Source: Sphingobacteriaceae bacterium (lineage in GTDB: Bacteria; Bacteroidota; Bacteroidia; Sphingobacteriales; Sphingobacteriaceae). From it: a DNA stretch of 34,342 nucleotides. Position numbers and translations under genes: made by a program. The notes beneath the pieces were generated by a model. It saw only the letters and a program-made list of their open reading frames with translations, did no database searches and was not told the origin of the DNA. Numbering within the stretch: position 1 is the first letter of the stretch; every line of letters begins with the position of its first letter. Location of the stretch: assembly GCA_947459195.1 (NCBI GenBank), contig CANHCS010000017.1, positions 1-34,342 of the forward strand, in the 5' to 3' direction. Positions 24,590-32,620 of the stretch are shown here, one piece after another.

Positions 24590-25096
24590 TTACAGATAAC
24601 GCTCTTTCAAAATACGCTGATGGTGGATCACATGTCCGGCCATGATAAAGAGCAGTGCCTTTACCGAAACCCGGTTGCCATTGGCGATGCCGATCTGGTT
24701 CAACTCATTCTCTGCAAATGATTCAAATAGAAACAGGTTCGCCTTTCTGAGCAGCACAAATTCTTCGGCCAAACTTTTCAGACTACGCTGTTCATAAGCA
24801 GAATTTTTTACATAGTCATTCTCATCAAATCCCGGTAGCTCCTGCACATCCTTACGACCGAAATGAAGCGCTCTGAAAGCCATCACCCGCTCGGTATCAA
24901 TTACATGCCCTAGCAGTTCTTTAATGGTCCATTTGTTGGGCCCATAAGCATAATCTCCTTTTCCTTCCGGAATTTGAAGTATAAACTCAGGAAAACTGCT
25001 GGCCTGATCACGAAGCTCTGTTAATACATCATCCGCAACTGCGGCAATATAATTGGTGTAATAAGGGTTAAATTCTTCAGGTGTTGGTCGGTTCAT
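24590..25096 (-). CDS. DinB-like (DUF664-type) four-helix protein
   Basis: 168 aa. The DinB/YfiT metal site is recognisable: H64 in W-T-I-K-E-L-L-G-H-V-I-D-T-E-R, then H155 and H159 in G-H-V-I-H-H-Q-R-I-L-K-E-R-Y. Members include thiol S-transferases such as bacillithiol-linked enzymes, but many have no known function and the name reflects DNA-damage induction in Bacillus. No signal peptide, so cytosolic. Its ATG lies inside the end of the histidine kinase gene (20-bp overlap), so the two are translated from one mRNA and probably coupled. Confidence 0.88.
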   Translation of the reverse strand: MNRPTPEEFNPYYTNYIAAVADDVLTELRDQASSFPEFILQIPEGKGDYAYGPNKWTIKELLGHVIDTERVMAFRALHFGRKDVQELPGFDENDYVKNSAYEQRSLKSLAEEFVLLRKANLFLFESFAENELNQIGIANGNRVSVKALLFIMAGHVIHHQRILKERYL

Positions 25097-26327
25097 AGTT
25101 TAAACTGCTTTTTAAAATGATGCGAAAGGTACTGCCTTTTCCGGGTTCAGACTCCTTCACAAATACACTTCCTTTGTGATAATTTTCAATGATTCTGCGG
25201 GTGAGCGACAGGCCTAAACCCCAGCCTCGTTTGCGGGTGGTGTACCCGGGTTGAAAAATGGTTTCAAATTTATTTCTCGGAATTCCCTTACCATTGTCTT
25301 TCACATCGATGTACACCTGTTCTTTTACGAGGTTTTCGGAAATTTTGACGAGAATTTCTCCGCTACCCTCAACGGCATTGATGGCATTTTTTAATAAGTT
25401 TTCCAATACCCAATCGAATAATGGAGGATTAATGAGTGCTTCTACTTGCCGATCGCCCGAAACTTCAAACTTGATTTTATCACTACTTCTTACCTTGAAA
25501 TAGTTCACAAAATCATTCACCAGTTTAAATACCGCCTGGTTTTCTAAAATGGGTTTCGATCCGATTTTGGAGAAACGTTCAGCGATAATTTCCAAACGTT
25601 TCATATCGTTCTCCATTTCAATGATTAAGGACTTGTCTTCATTGGTCTTAAATCGCGATTTCAATAATTCCATCCAGGCCATTAATGAAGAAATAGGGGT
25701 GCCCAGCTGGTGGGCGGTTTCTTTTGCCAATCCCACCCATACCTGGTTTTGTTCCGATTTTCTGGCGGTATTGAAAACGAAATAGGCGAATAAAAGGAAA
25801 ATGGTGATCAGCGATAACTGTAAGTAGGGAAAAATTCGGAGCCTGCTAAGGAGAATGGAATCTTTGTAATAAACAAATTGTTCGTCCTTCATACCGAATG
25901 ACGAGATATTGATCCGTATCGGATCGTGCTGATCTTTCATTTGAGCTAACTCTTGCTCAAAATAAGTCGGGTCATAATTTTTTTGCCTGATCCCCTTGGC
26001 GTCGGTTTGTTCCGCTTCCAGCTTGATATTGGTCTTGGTATTGTCTAACCCCTTCCAAAAAATAATCTTCCCCTTACTGTCGGTCACAATGGCCGGCACT
26101 TCGAGGCTATCTCTAACAGAATAAATGAAAGTGATGAACTCATCATTCACATCGGCAATCTCCAGGATTTTTTTGTTGCTGAGCGCCCAAACCTCGGCCC
26201 GGGTCCGCTCTGCTGCAGAGATCTTTTTCACTAAATAATTGGTGTACCAGAGCGAGGTGCCCGCTATGATCAAGGCAAAAGTGAGCAACAAAAATTTGGA
26301 AAACCTTTTTTTAGCGTAGGGGTTCAT
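25077..26327 (-). CDS. Sensor histidine kinase with periplasmic sensor region
   Basis: 416 aa. Transmembrane helices at about 10-32 and 168-187 flank a periplasmic sensor of about 135 residues, which holds a short P-A-I-V-T-D-S-K-G-K-I-I-F-W stretch like a PAS or dCache strand. The phosphoacceptor box is A-H206-Q-L-G-T-P-I-S-S-L, the variant seen in Bacteroidetes kinases. N-box N-L-L-K-N-A-I-N-A-V, G1 D-N-G-K-G-I-P and G2 G-W-G-L-G-L-S are intact, so it should be active. No response regulator is in the window. It begins 1 bp after the FAD enzyme stop and overlaps the DinB-like gene: a three-gene operon. Confidence 0.93.
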   Translation of the reverse strand: MNPYAKKRFSKFLLLTFALIIAGTSLWYTNYLVKKISAAERTRAEVWALSNKKILEIADVNDEFITFIYSVRDSLEVPAIVTDSKGKIIFWKGLDNTKTNIKLEAEQTDAKGIRQKNYDPTYFEQELAQMKDQHDPIRINISSFGMKDEQFVYYKDSILLSRLRIFPYLQLSLITIFLLFAYFVFNTARKSEQNQVWVGLAKETAHQLGTPISSLMAWMELLKSRFKTNEDKSLIIEMENDMKRLEIIAERFSKIGSKPILENQAVFKLVNDFVNYFKVRSSDKIKFEVSGDRQVEALINPPLFDWVLENLLKNAINAVEGSGEILVKISENLVKEQVYIDVKDNGKGIPRNKFETIFQPGYTTRKRGWGLGLSLTRRIIENYHKGSVFVKESEPGKGSTFRIILKSSLNYEPTNT

Positions 26328-26328
26328 C

Positions 26329-27546
26329 TTAGTTTAATAATTGTCCCTTCAAGTTTACCTTCACACTAAAGGGCTGCAGGTAAGTATCAAGCAAAATAGC
26401 AAATTCCTTGCGGTTTAATGGCCTTGAGGCTTCATATGCCGATGAAAAACCGAGATTGGTTTTCCAGCCACGTTCAATTTCTCGTCTCAGTTCTTCTCCA
26501 CGGGTAGCGGTGTACATCAATAGGTCGATTCCTTCACGAATGCTCAGTTTCTCAGAGCGATGATCTGCAAACCAAATCTGGCTGCGGCTATAAAAGCTTT
26601 TCATGGGTGACTTCAATTCTTCGCTGCTGAGTGTTTCCTTGGTTTGAAAATAAATTCCATCAGCTTGATGGATAAAGCCCTTGTTCAGGATACCACTCAC
26701 CGCCTGATGTTGGATCTTGATGAAACTCGAATCGCCGGGTAGTACATCTGCTAAAGGAAACAAAGATGACCGATAGGTGAGCAACTCACTTTGTATCGTC
26801 CTGACGTCTAATTTTGGGGTGCTGGTATTAAAAAAAGCACAAAAGGCTGCTGTTGCTCCTGCGGCCTGTCCGGCATGTACAGTAGCTATTTCAGACTCGA
26901 GCAGTTTTGGCAAGACCACCATGTATTCCGTTTTTTCAGGAATTAAAGCGCTGATGGGTAAAACTTTAAAGGTGTCTATTGCGGCCACCGTGGTGCGGAA
27001 TAATTCGTTATTACCTTGAGTGCCGATACTTTTACCTGTGGGGGGAGCTACCTTTAGCATTTGCAATGCCAGGTGTTCTGCGGTGGCATCGAGTAATATT
27101 TTACTTTTAATTTTTTTACCATCTGCCAGTCTGAATTCCCAGCCTTTGCCCACCGCTTTAATGCTATTTATTTTGGCAGATTTGATCAAAGTCAAGTGCT
27201 TCACCGTGTCGGCCATCGACTTTAAAACCCCCTCAGCCCTTTCTCCATCTATCTTAAAAAATTTTGGCTCTTGTCCTTTATTTTCTGTTATTATCGAATA
27301 ATTTTTGGCAAATTCTGCCCAAATTCCATAGGACAAGGCGGGATGAACGGCCAAAGATTTTTGTCCAGTCCAAGAAATTTTATCGAATACCAAGATGGTT
27401 TTTACTCCCGACCTGGCAGATTGTATGGCGGCAGCTACGGCACCCGCTCCATTACCATACACCAATACATCTGTTTTGATTTGCTGAGCAAAACTTGGAG
27501 AAAAACAGATTAGGCTGAAGCTTAATAAAAACAGTAAAATTCTCAT
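26329..27546 (-). CDS. Exported FAD-dependent oxidoreductase
   Basis: 405 aa. A clear signal peptide (1-20, P-S-F-A-Q-Q) leads into a Rossmann loop V-L-V-Y-G31-N-G33-A-G35-A, where the last conserved Gly is Ala, then a long helix and a terminal acidic residue (V-F-D). The L-D-A-T-A-E block at the expected second nucleotide-contact site fits FAD-dependent oxidoreductases of the PF12831/xanthan-lyase-associated type. Several such secreted flavoproteins exist in Bacteroidetes; substrates are unknown. As FAD is loaded in the cytosol, export may need folded transport, yet no twin-arginine motif is seen. It is the first gene of the FAD enzyme-kinase-DinB operon. Confidence 0.78.
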   Translation of the reverse strand: MRILLFLLSFSLICFSPSFAQQIKTDVLVYGNGAGAVAAAIQSARSGVKTILVFDKISWTGQKSLAVHPALSYGIWAEFAKNYSIITENKGQEPKFFKIDGERAEGVLKSMADTVKHLTLIKSAKINSIKAVGKGWEFRLADGKKIKSKILLDATAEHLALQMLKVAPPTGKSIGTQGNNELFRTTVAAIDTFKVLPISALIPEKTEYMVVLPKLLESEIATVHAGQAAGATAAFCAFFNTSTPKLDVRTIQSELLTYRSSLFPLADVLPGDSSFIKIQHQAVSGILNKGFIHQADGIYFQTKETLSSEELKSPMKSFYSRSQIWFADHRSEKLSIREGIDLLMYTATRGEELRREIERGWKTNLGFSSAYEASRPLNRKEFAILLDTYLQPFSVKVNLKGQLLN

Positions 27547-27585
27547 GGACCATTTAATTGTAGGTGAATTTAAGCTTTCTTTGAT

Positions 27586-27593
27586 TAATTTAG
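27586..27593 (+). promoter_or_regulatory. Possible variant -7 element (TAATTTAG) before the amidase gene
   Basis: Same octamer, within the same decamer TTAATTTAGG, as before the SDR gene (14091-14098). It lies 21 nt before the amidase ATG. Confidence 0.3.
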
Positions 27594-27614
27594 GTCTTAA
27601 CCAAACACACCAAG

Positions 27615-29285
27615 ATGAAAATTAACCTTAGAAATACACTTTACGGACTTGTTATTTGCGTTTCTTGTTTTCTGGTGGGCGCCCTGATGGGTTCCAAAGC
27701 TGATGAACAATCCATCACTATCGGTATGATCGGTCAGGCCTCTAAAATTTTAGGTTTAAGCTTTAGCGATGCAGAGTCTGATTCGATGATCACCGAATTG
27801 GAAGACCTGAGAAAAAGTACCATAGCCATCAGAAAAGTAGCATTGGACAATTCGGTCGCTCCGGCTCTGAATTTCAATCCTATTCCCTTTGGATATCAAT
27901 TTCCCGATCAGGCTAGTGGATTTAAGCTTGGCCCACTTAACAAGAGTTCTCTGCCAGCAAACCGGGATGAATTGGCATATTACAGCGTTCGTGAGTTAGC
28001 AGATTTGATTAAGCATCGAAAAATCACCTCCGTTGAGCTGACCAAATTTTTCATTGAGCGTTTAAAGAAATACAATTCCAAACTGTTCAATGTGGTGAGT
28101 TTTACCGAAGAACGTGCCATGAAGCAGGCCGCTCTTGCCGATGCAGAAATTAAAGCGGGGAAATACCGCGGAGTGCTGCATGGTATTCCTTTTGGAGTAA
28201 AAGATTTGTTATCCACCAAAGATTATAAAACCACCTGGGGTTCGGTACCTTACAAAGACCAGGTAATTGCGACGGATGCCACCGTGGTGAAACGCCTGGA
28301 AGCTGCCGGCGCCGTCATGATCGCCAAATTAACTTTAGGTGAACTGGCCATGGGCGATGTTTGGTTTGGTGGAAAAACCCGTAATCCATGGGATTTGAAC
28401 AGAGGTTCCAGCGGATCTTCTGCAGGCTCTGCTTCAGCGGTTTCTGCAGGTTGTGTGCCATTTGCAATTGGTTCAGAAACCCTGGGTTCAATTGTTTCTC
28501 CTGCTACAGAATGTGGGGTGAGTGGTTTACGACCAAGTTTCGGCCGTATATCTAAGCATGGCGCCATGGCCCTGAGCTGGAGCATGGATAAACTGGGCCC
28601 CATTGCCCGTACGGTGGAAGATTGTGCCCTTGTTTTTCAAGCAGTTTATGGCAGCGATGGTCAGGATTTGAGTGTGATTGAAGCGCCTTTCAACTATGAT
28701 GGTTCCAAAACACTAAAGGGTTTACGTGTTGGTTACCTGGAGAAAGATTTTCAAAGAAAATACGCGAATCGCGTAAATGACTCCTTGACACTGGTGAAAC
28801 TTAAAGAATTGGGCGCCGAGCTGGTTCCTATCCAGTTGCCTCAAATGCCCTATAATGATTTAGTGATCATTCTTTCTGCAGAGTGTGGTGCTGCATTCCA
28901 GGATCTAGTTATAAGTGGTAAGGACGATTTAATGGTGATGCAAAATAAAAATGCCTGGCCCAATACGTTTAGAGGCGCACAATTTATTTCTGCTGCAACC
29001 TATATCAATGCCAATCGGGTGAGAACTTTATTGATTCAGCAAATCCATGAGCAAATAAAAGGCCTGGATCTTTACATTTCACCCAGCTTTGGTGCCAATT
29101 TAACAGCAAGCAATTTAAGTGGTCATCCTTCGGTGGTTTTACCTAACGGTTTCAACTCCAAGGGCTTGCCTGCCAGTATTACGTTTATGGGTCAGCTTTT
29201 TGGCGAGGGTAAATTATTGCAAGCTGCTCAGGCCTATCAACAGTCAACAGATTTTCATAAAAAACATCCACAATTAAATTTCTAA
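27615..29285 (+). CDS. Exported amidase-signature hydrolase
   Basis: 556 aa. An N-terminal hydrophobic run (about 10-26, then G-S-K-A-D) is a signal peptide or anchor. The Ser-Ser-Lys triad of the amidase signature family is complete: K196 in F-G-V-K-D, cis-Ser S268 in R-G-S-S-G-S-S-A-G, and nucleophile S292 in G-S-E-T-L-G-S-I; the spacings match those known for FAAH. About 110 residues between the signal and the amidase core are unassigned. GatA is excluded by export and by lack of gatB/gatC. Substrate unknown: amides, possibly peptide or acyl-amide compounds. The aldehyde dehydrogenase begins 2 bp after its stop, so the two form an operon. Confidence 0.9.
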   Translation: MKINLRNTLYGLVICVSCFLVGALMGSKADEQSITIGMIGQASKILGLSFSDAESDSMITELEDLRKSTIAIRKVALDNSVAPALNFNPIPFGYQFPDQASGFKLGPLNKSSLPANRDELAYYSVRELADLIKHRKITSVELTKFFIERLKKYNSKLFNVVSFTEERAMKQAALADAEIKAGKYRGVLHGIPFGVKDLLSTKDYKTTWGSVPYKDQVIATDATVVKRLEAAGAVMIAKLTLGELAMGDVWFGGKTRNPWDLNRGSSGSSAGSASAVSAGCVPFAIGSETLGSIVSPATECGVSGLRPSFGRISKHGAMALSWSMDKLGPIARTVEDCALVFQAVYGSDGQDLSVIEAPFNYDGSKTLKGLRVGYLEKDFQRKYANRVNDSLTLVKLKELGAELVPIQLPQMPYNDLVIILSAECGAAFQDLVISGKDDLMVMQNKNAWPNTFRGAQFISAATYINANRVRTLLIQQIHEQIKGLDLYISPSFGANLTASNLSGHPSVVLPNGFNSKGLPASITFMGQLFGEGKLLQAAQAYQQSTDFHKKHPQLNF

Positions 29286-29287
29286 TC

Positions 29288-30676
29288 ATGAGCAGTCAAA
29301 TTCAGAAGATTTTTGAAGCGCAGCAAGCACGTAGTATCCAGCTGCGTTTAAGTACTGCTGAGGAGCGGAAAGCAAAACTGCTAAAGCTGAAGTCCTTGAT
29401 TCAGGCAAATGAGGATGAGATTTACCAAGCGCTGGCTACCGATTTGAGGAAACCGCTTTTTGAAGCAGCATTAACCGAAGTCTATTTTGTTTATGGTGAA
29501 ATAGATTTTGCACTCAAAAATCTCAACTCCTGGATGAAGCCCAAAAAGGTGAAAGCTACCCTGGCCAGCTTGTCTACCCGGAATAAAATTGTTTACGAGC
29601 CCAAGGGAGTTTCTCTGATCATTTCCCCATGGAATTATCCTTTTCAATTACTTATCTCTCCATTGGTTTCGGCCATTGCTGCGGGTAATTGCGCAATTTT
29701 AAAACCTTCCGAATTGAGTTCGGCCACGAGCGCCTTGCTCTGTAAACTGATTTCGAACAATTTTGATCCTTCAGAAATTGCTTGTTTTGAGGGTGATGCC
29801 AGCGTTGCGCAAGAATTATTATCACTGCCTTTTGATCACATCTTTTATACCGGAAGTACACAAGTTGGTAAATTGGTAATGGAGGCTGCTGCAAAGCACC
29901 TTAGTTCTGTAACCCTCGAACTTGGCGGTAAATCGCCGGTGATCATCACCGAAAAAGCTCAGCTGGAGAAGGCTGCTGAAAAAATTGTTTGGGGAAAATT
30001 TCTGAATGCTGGTCAAACCTGTATCGCTCCCGACTATATATTGCTGCCCGAAAATATGCAGGAAAAATTTGTTCAGCTGGTACAGCAGAAAATCGAAAAA
30101 TTCTACCAACAAAATGGGCATTTAGACAAAGCTCTTTACGGCAAAATCATCAGCATCAAACATTTTGAAAGATTGAAACAACTTACCGAAACAACCTTGA
30201 AACAGGGTGCTCAGCTTAGTTTCGGTGGGAATTTTGAAGTGAACGACTTAACTATTGAGCCTACTTTACTAACCGAAGTGGCTTGGGATAGTGCTATTAT
30301 GCAGGAGGAAATTTTCGGACCCATATTGCCGATCATCAGCTATCAAAACTTGGACGAGGCTTTGAGACAGGTAAATGCCCGCCCCAAGCCCTTAGCTTTG
30401 TATGTATTTGCAGATAGTGATACCGCTGACAAAGTAATCAGGCATACTTCTGCAGGTGGAACTGCCGTTAATGATGTGTTGATCCACATGAGTAACCCAC
30501 ATTTACCCTTTGGAGGAATTGGTCCGAGTGGAAGCGGCAGCTGCCATGGTTTTTATGGCTTCAAAGCCTTCTCGCATGAGCGATCTGTATTGTACCAAGG
30601 TGCAATAGATTTCAATCAAATGGTTTATCCGCCTTTCAATATGGGATTATTGAAGTGGCTGAAAAAATTATTTTAA
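29288..30676 (+). CDS. Aldehyde dehydrogenase (class 3-like, NAD(P)-dependent)
   Basis: 462 aa. Catalytic C245 lies in N-A-G-Q-T-C-I-A-P-D-Y, general base E211 in L-E-L-G-G-K, and the oxyanion Asn in P-W-N115-Y-P. The NAD loop is F-Y-T-G-S-T-Q-V-G. The short length, the missing N-terminal extension and the C-terminal hydrophobic end (P-P-F-N-M-G-L-L-K-W-L-K-K-L-F) are typical of the class 3 / fatty-aldehyde group (ALDH3, YwdH-like). Coupling with the amidase suggests a pathway in which released amine or aldehyde is oxidised, but this is inference. No T-run terminator follows; a weak inverted repeat lies at 30737-30775. Confidence 0.92.
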   Translation: MSSQIQKIFEAQQARSIQLRLSTAEERKAKLLKLKSLIQANEDEIYQALATDLRKPLFEAALTEVYFVYGEIDFALKNLNSWMKPKKVKATLASLSTRNKIVYEPKGVSLIISPWNYPFQLLISPLVSAIAAGNCAILKPSELSSATSALLCKLISNNFDPSEIACFEGDASVAQELLSLPFDHIFYTGSTQVGKLVMEAAAKHLSSVTLELGGKSPVIITEKAQLEKAAEKIVWGKFLNAGQTCIAPDYILLPENMQEKFVQLVQQKIEKFYQQNGHLDKALYGKIISIKHFERLKQLTETTLKQGAQLSFGGNFEVNDLTIEPTLLTEVAWDSAIMQEEIFGPILPIISYQNLDEALRQVNARPKPLALYVFADSDTADKVIRHTSAGGTAVNDVLIHMSNPHLPFGGIGPSGSGSCHGFYGFKAFSHERSVLYQGAIDFNQMVYPPFNMGLLKWLKKLF

Positions 30677-30736
30677 TATGGATTCAGCAAGGCCTGAACA
30701 ATTAAAGTATCCGATCGGTGAGTTTTAATTCAATGC

Positions 30737-30775
30737 AAGAGCAAATGTCAAAAGCAGTTGCATTTGCCCACTCTT
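30737..30775. repeat. Imperfect inverted repeat between convergent genes
   Basis: GCAAATG (30741-30747) pairs with CATTTGC (30761-30767), with outer AAGAG/CTCTT (30737-30741 and 30771-30775), between the aldehyde dehydrogenase and beta-barrel genes. No T-run follows, so a role in termination or RNA-end protection is uncertain. Confidence 0.35.
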
Positions 30776-31577
30776 AGAACACGTTATATAAATTGTATTC
30801 CAAACGGATCAGATACATGTTTTTTCCGTTTCTGGTCATGTTGCCCCAAAGCTGAAAACGCTGTGAAACATCAATGCGTAATTTGCTGTTGATGATAAAC
30901 TGCACAGCGGGGGCCATATCCATCAGGGTTTCGTTTCTACCCAGATTGGATTTACCAAGAAACTCCAAATAAACATTGATATTGGTTTGCTTATAATCTC
31001 TATAAACCTTCGGATAGGTCAGCAATCCGGCAGAAAAGGTATAGCCTAAACTTTCATCTGCCAAATTTGAAGGAAATAGTTGATCGCCACGGTTATCCAA
31101 GGCTTTATTATAATTTACTGAAGCAGACAAGGCCAGCTTGTGCAATAATTGCGTAAACACCACCCCGGTCTGCCAGCCACTGTTATTTCCTTCTAAATTT
31201 ATTTCCTGAAAATTGATAGGGTTATTACTGGATGCATACTTGGCATATACTGCTCCTCTGAAATGCCTGTTTGTACTGTCGATACTTAAAAAACGATACT
31301 TGGCATAGGTGCTCCAGCCTTCCATTTTATAATTATTTTGGAAAAAATTAGAGAGGTAGGCCGAGGCATGCACCATCAGGTTTTTATCTAAACCATACAT
31401 CAACTCCGGAATTGTCCGGCTTTGGTATCCATTTTGAAATCCACCCTCTTGCGAAATTCTCAAAGCCAGTACGTTTTTGGGCATGTTGCTGGCAGGTTCG
31501 GTGGCTACATAAAGCTCTTGGGCCGAAATGCTGAGGCCTGTTATGAGCAGCCCCAGCAATATAGTCAGTCTTTTCAT
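30774..31577 (-). CDS. Probable outer-membrane beta-barrel protein
   Basis: 267 aa. Signal peptide 1-19 (S-I-S-A-Q). The mature chain is rich in alternating hydrophobic/polar strands with aromatic ends and polar loops (L-M-V-H-A-S-A-Y-L-S-N-F, W-S-T-Y-A-K-Y-R-F-L, G-W-Q-T-G-V-V-F-T-Q-L), and the last residue is Phe, as in outer-membrane barrels. About 10-12 strands would fit. I do not recognise the family precisely. It starts 1 bp after the HMA-domain gene, so the two are cotranscribed and likely share a role in metal handling at the envelope. Confidence 0.7.
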   Translation of the reverse strand: MKRLTILLGLLITGLSISAQELYVATEPASNMPKNVLALRISQEGGFQNGYQSRTIPELMYGLDKNLMVHASAYLSNFFQNNYKMEGWSTYAKYRFLSIDSTNRHFRGAVYAKYASSNNPINFQEINLEGNNSGWQTGVVFTQLLHKLALSASVNYNKALDNRGDQLFPSNLADESLGYTFSAGLLTYPKVYRDYKQTNINVYLEFLGKSNLGRNETLMDMAPAVQFIINSKLRIDVSQRFQLWGNMTRNGKNMYLIRLEYNLYNVF

Positions 31578-31578
31578 C

Positions 31579-32100
31579 TTAAAGTGTTACGTGATAAGTA
31601 CGCGTTTTACCCATCATCCCTGAGCGATAGCACTCAAAAGTAGTGTTGGCAGCACGCTTTTTGAATTCGCCGCCCGGAATAAAGTCTTTATCCAATACGG
31701 TTAAACGAACGGGTCCGTCCAATGTTTTTTCCGGAACATCCATAAAATGATATTTACTTCCAGCGTAATCAAAATGAAAATCTTCTTTCACTTTTAGCTG
31801 ATCGAAATTAAAAATGGCTACCAGCTTACTCACGGAGAAGCCTGAATCTTTTACTTTTTTCTTGATCAGATCCAATTGAACAGGTTTGTCTTTTTTGAAA
31901 GTGATGATGAAGATGTTTTTATTGAGGTCGGGTTTAATATCGCTCACAAAATTCAATGTTTTAATGGCTTTTTCTGTTGCCAATTGGCACATGGAGCAAG
32001 TTAAACCACTTACCTGAATTTCAGCTTTTACGAATTGTGCTTTGGCTGTAATGCCCAAAAGCATCATGGCCGAAGCCATCATTATTTTTAATGTTTTCAT
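31579..32100 (-). CDS. Exported protein with heavy-metal-associated (HMA) domain
   Basis: 173 aa. Signal peptide 1-21 (I-T-A-K-A-Q). The HMA fold follows (about 25-92) with the metal site G-L-T-C35-S-M-C38 and the usual beta-alpha-beta pattern. Copper(I) or another soft metal is the expected ligand. Residues about 93-173 form a second part I cannot assign; it ends with E-C-Y-R-S-G-M-M-G and T-Y-H, extra Cys/Met/His that could also bind metal. HMA domains are usually cytosolic chaperones or parts of P-type ATPases; here the signal places it in the periplasm. Cotranscribed with the barrel gene; a hairpin and a palindrome lie upstream (32115-32150). Confidence 0.85.
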   Translation of the reverse strand: MKTLKIMMASAMMLLGITAKAQFVKAEIQVSGLTCSMCQLATEKAIKTLNFVSDIKPDLNKNIFIITFKKDKPVQLDLIKKKVKDSGFSVSKLVAIFNFDQLKVKEDFHFDYAGSKYHFMDVPEKTLDGPVRLTVLDKDFIPGGEFKKRAANTTFECYRSGMMGKTRTYHVTL

Positions 32101-32114
32101 GTTTTTGAATTAAA

Positions 32115-32126
32115 ATTTGATCAAAT
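32115..32126. promoter_or_regulatory. 12-bp perfect palindrome upstream of the HMA gene
   Basis: ATTTGATCAAAT, fully self-complementary, 14 bp before the HMA ATG. It could be an operator for a dimeric regulator; none is encoded nearby. Confidence 0.35.
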
Positions 32127-32131
32127 GAATG

Positions 32132-32150
32132 CAGGAGAAATTCTCTCCTG
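32132..32150. repeat. 7-bp hairpin between the HYC_CC_PP and HMA genes
   Basis: CAGGAGA (32132-32138) pairs with TCTCCTG (32144-32150) around AATTC. There is no adjacent T-run of note, so it may be a leader structure or a processing site rather than a terminator. Confidence 0.45.
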
Positions 32151-32177
32151 GTATACAAGCGGGGTTAGGGCTTGGGA

Positions 32178-32567
32178 TCAAATTCTAAAAACACTGATTT
32201 GCAAATGGATTGGATTTGCCTGTGGAGGCGGTTTCAGCAAATTAGTTCTGCTGAAATCCTTAACGGCAATATGCAAATTAAAAACAGGCGAATTAAAGTG
32301 ATGTTTTAAGGGTGTAAAAGGGCTGATATTTGGAATCTTCACCAAGCTCACCGATTCATGCTGATCGGTTACTTTGATCACAATTGCCTGATTTTTGCAA
32401 CAATGATCAGCTTCCTCTTCAGTTTTGCTGCAGCACGATTTGATGCTTTTGGTGTTGAATTGAACCCTTTCCAGTTTTTGGCCACAGAAATGCAGATTCA
32501 TGGCCAAGCCACAAGATAGGCTCAGGTAAAATACCGCAATGAAAGATATGATGACTTTCTTCAACAC
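32178..32567 (-). CDS. HYC_CC_PP family small secreted protein
   Basis: 129 aa starting at GTG 32565-32567, chosen because a -7 box ends 4 nt upstream and the signal peptide starts immediately (M-L-K-K-V-I-I-S-F-I). The defining motifs of this Bacteroidetes family are in order: H26-F-C (HYC position with Phe for Tyr), C45-C46, C56-C57 and the P113-P-P run. Additional His (H55, H89, H90, H99) make metal binding plausible. The family's function is unknown; its members are often found beside heavy-metal genes, and here the next gene downstream encodes an HMA protein. Confidence 0.8.
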   Translation of the reverse strand: MLKKVIISFIAVFYLSLSCGLAMNLHFCGQKLERVQFNTKSIKSCCSKTEEEADHCCKNQAIVIKVTDQHESVSLVKIPNISPFTPLKHHFNSPVFNLHIAVKDFSRTNLLKPPPQANPIHLQISVFRI

Positions 32568-32571
32568 ACTG

Positions 32572-32579
32572 CAAAGTTA
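32572..32579 (-). promoter_or_regulatory. -7 promoter element of the HYC_CC_PP gene
   Basis: TAACTTTG on the minus strand, exact TAnnTTTG, ending 4 nt before the GTG start. It is identical in sequence and spacing to the hisS box at 4426-4433. Confidence 0.6.
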
Positions 32580-32620
32580 AGAAATATCAAAATATATTTC
32601 TGTCCATGTCAATTCAAAAA

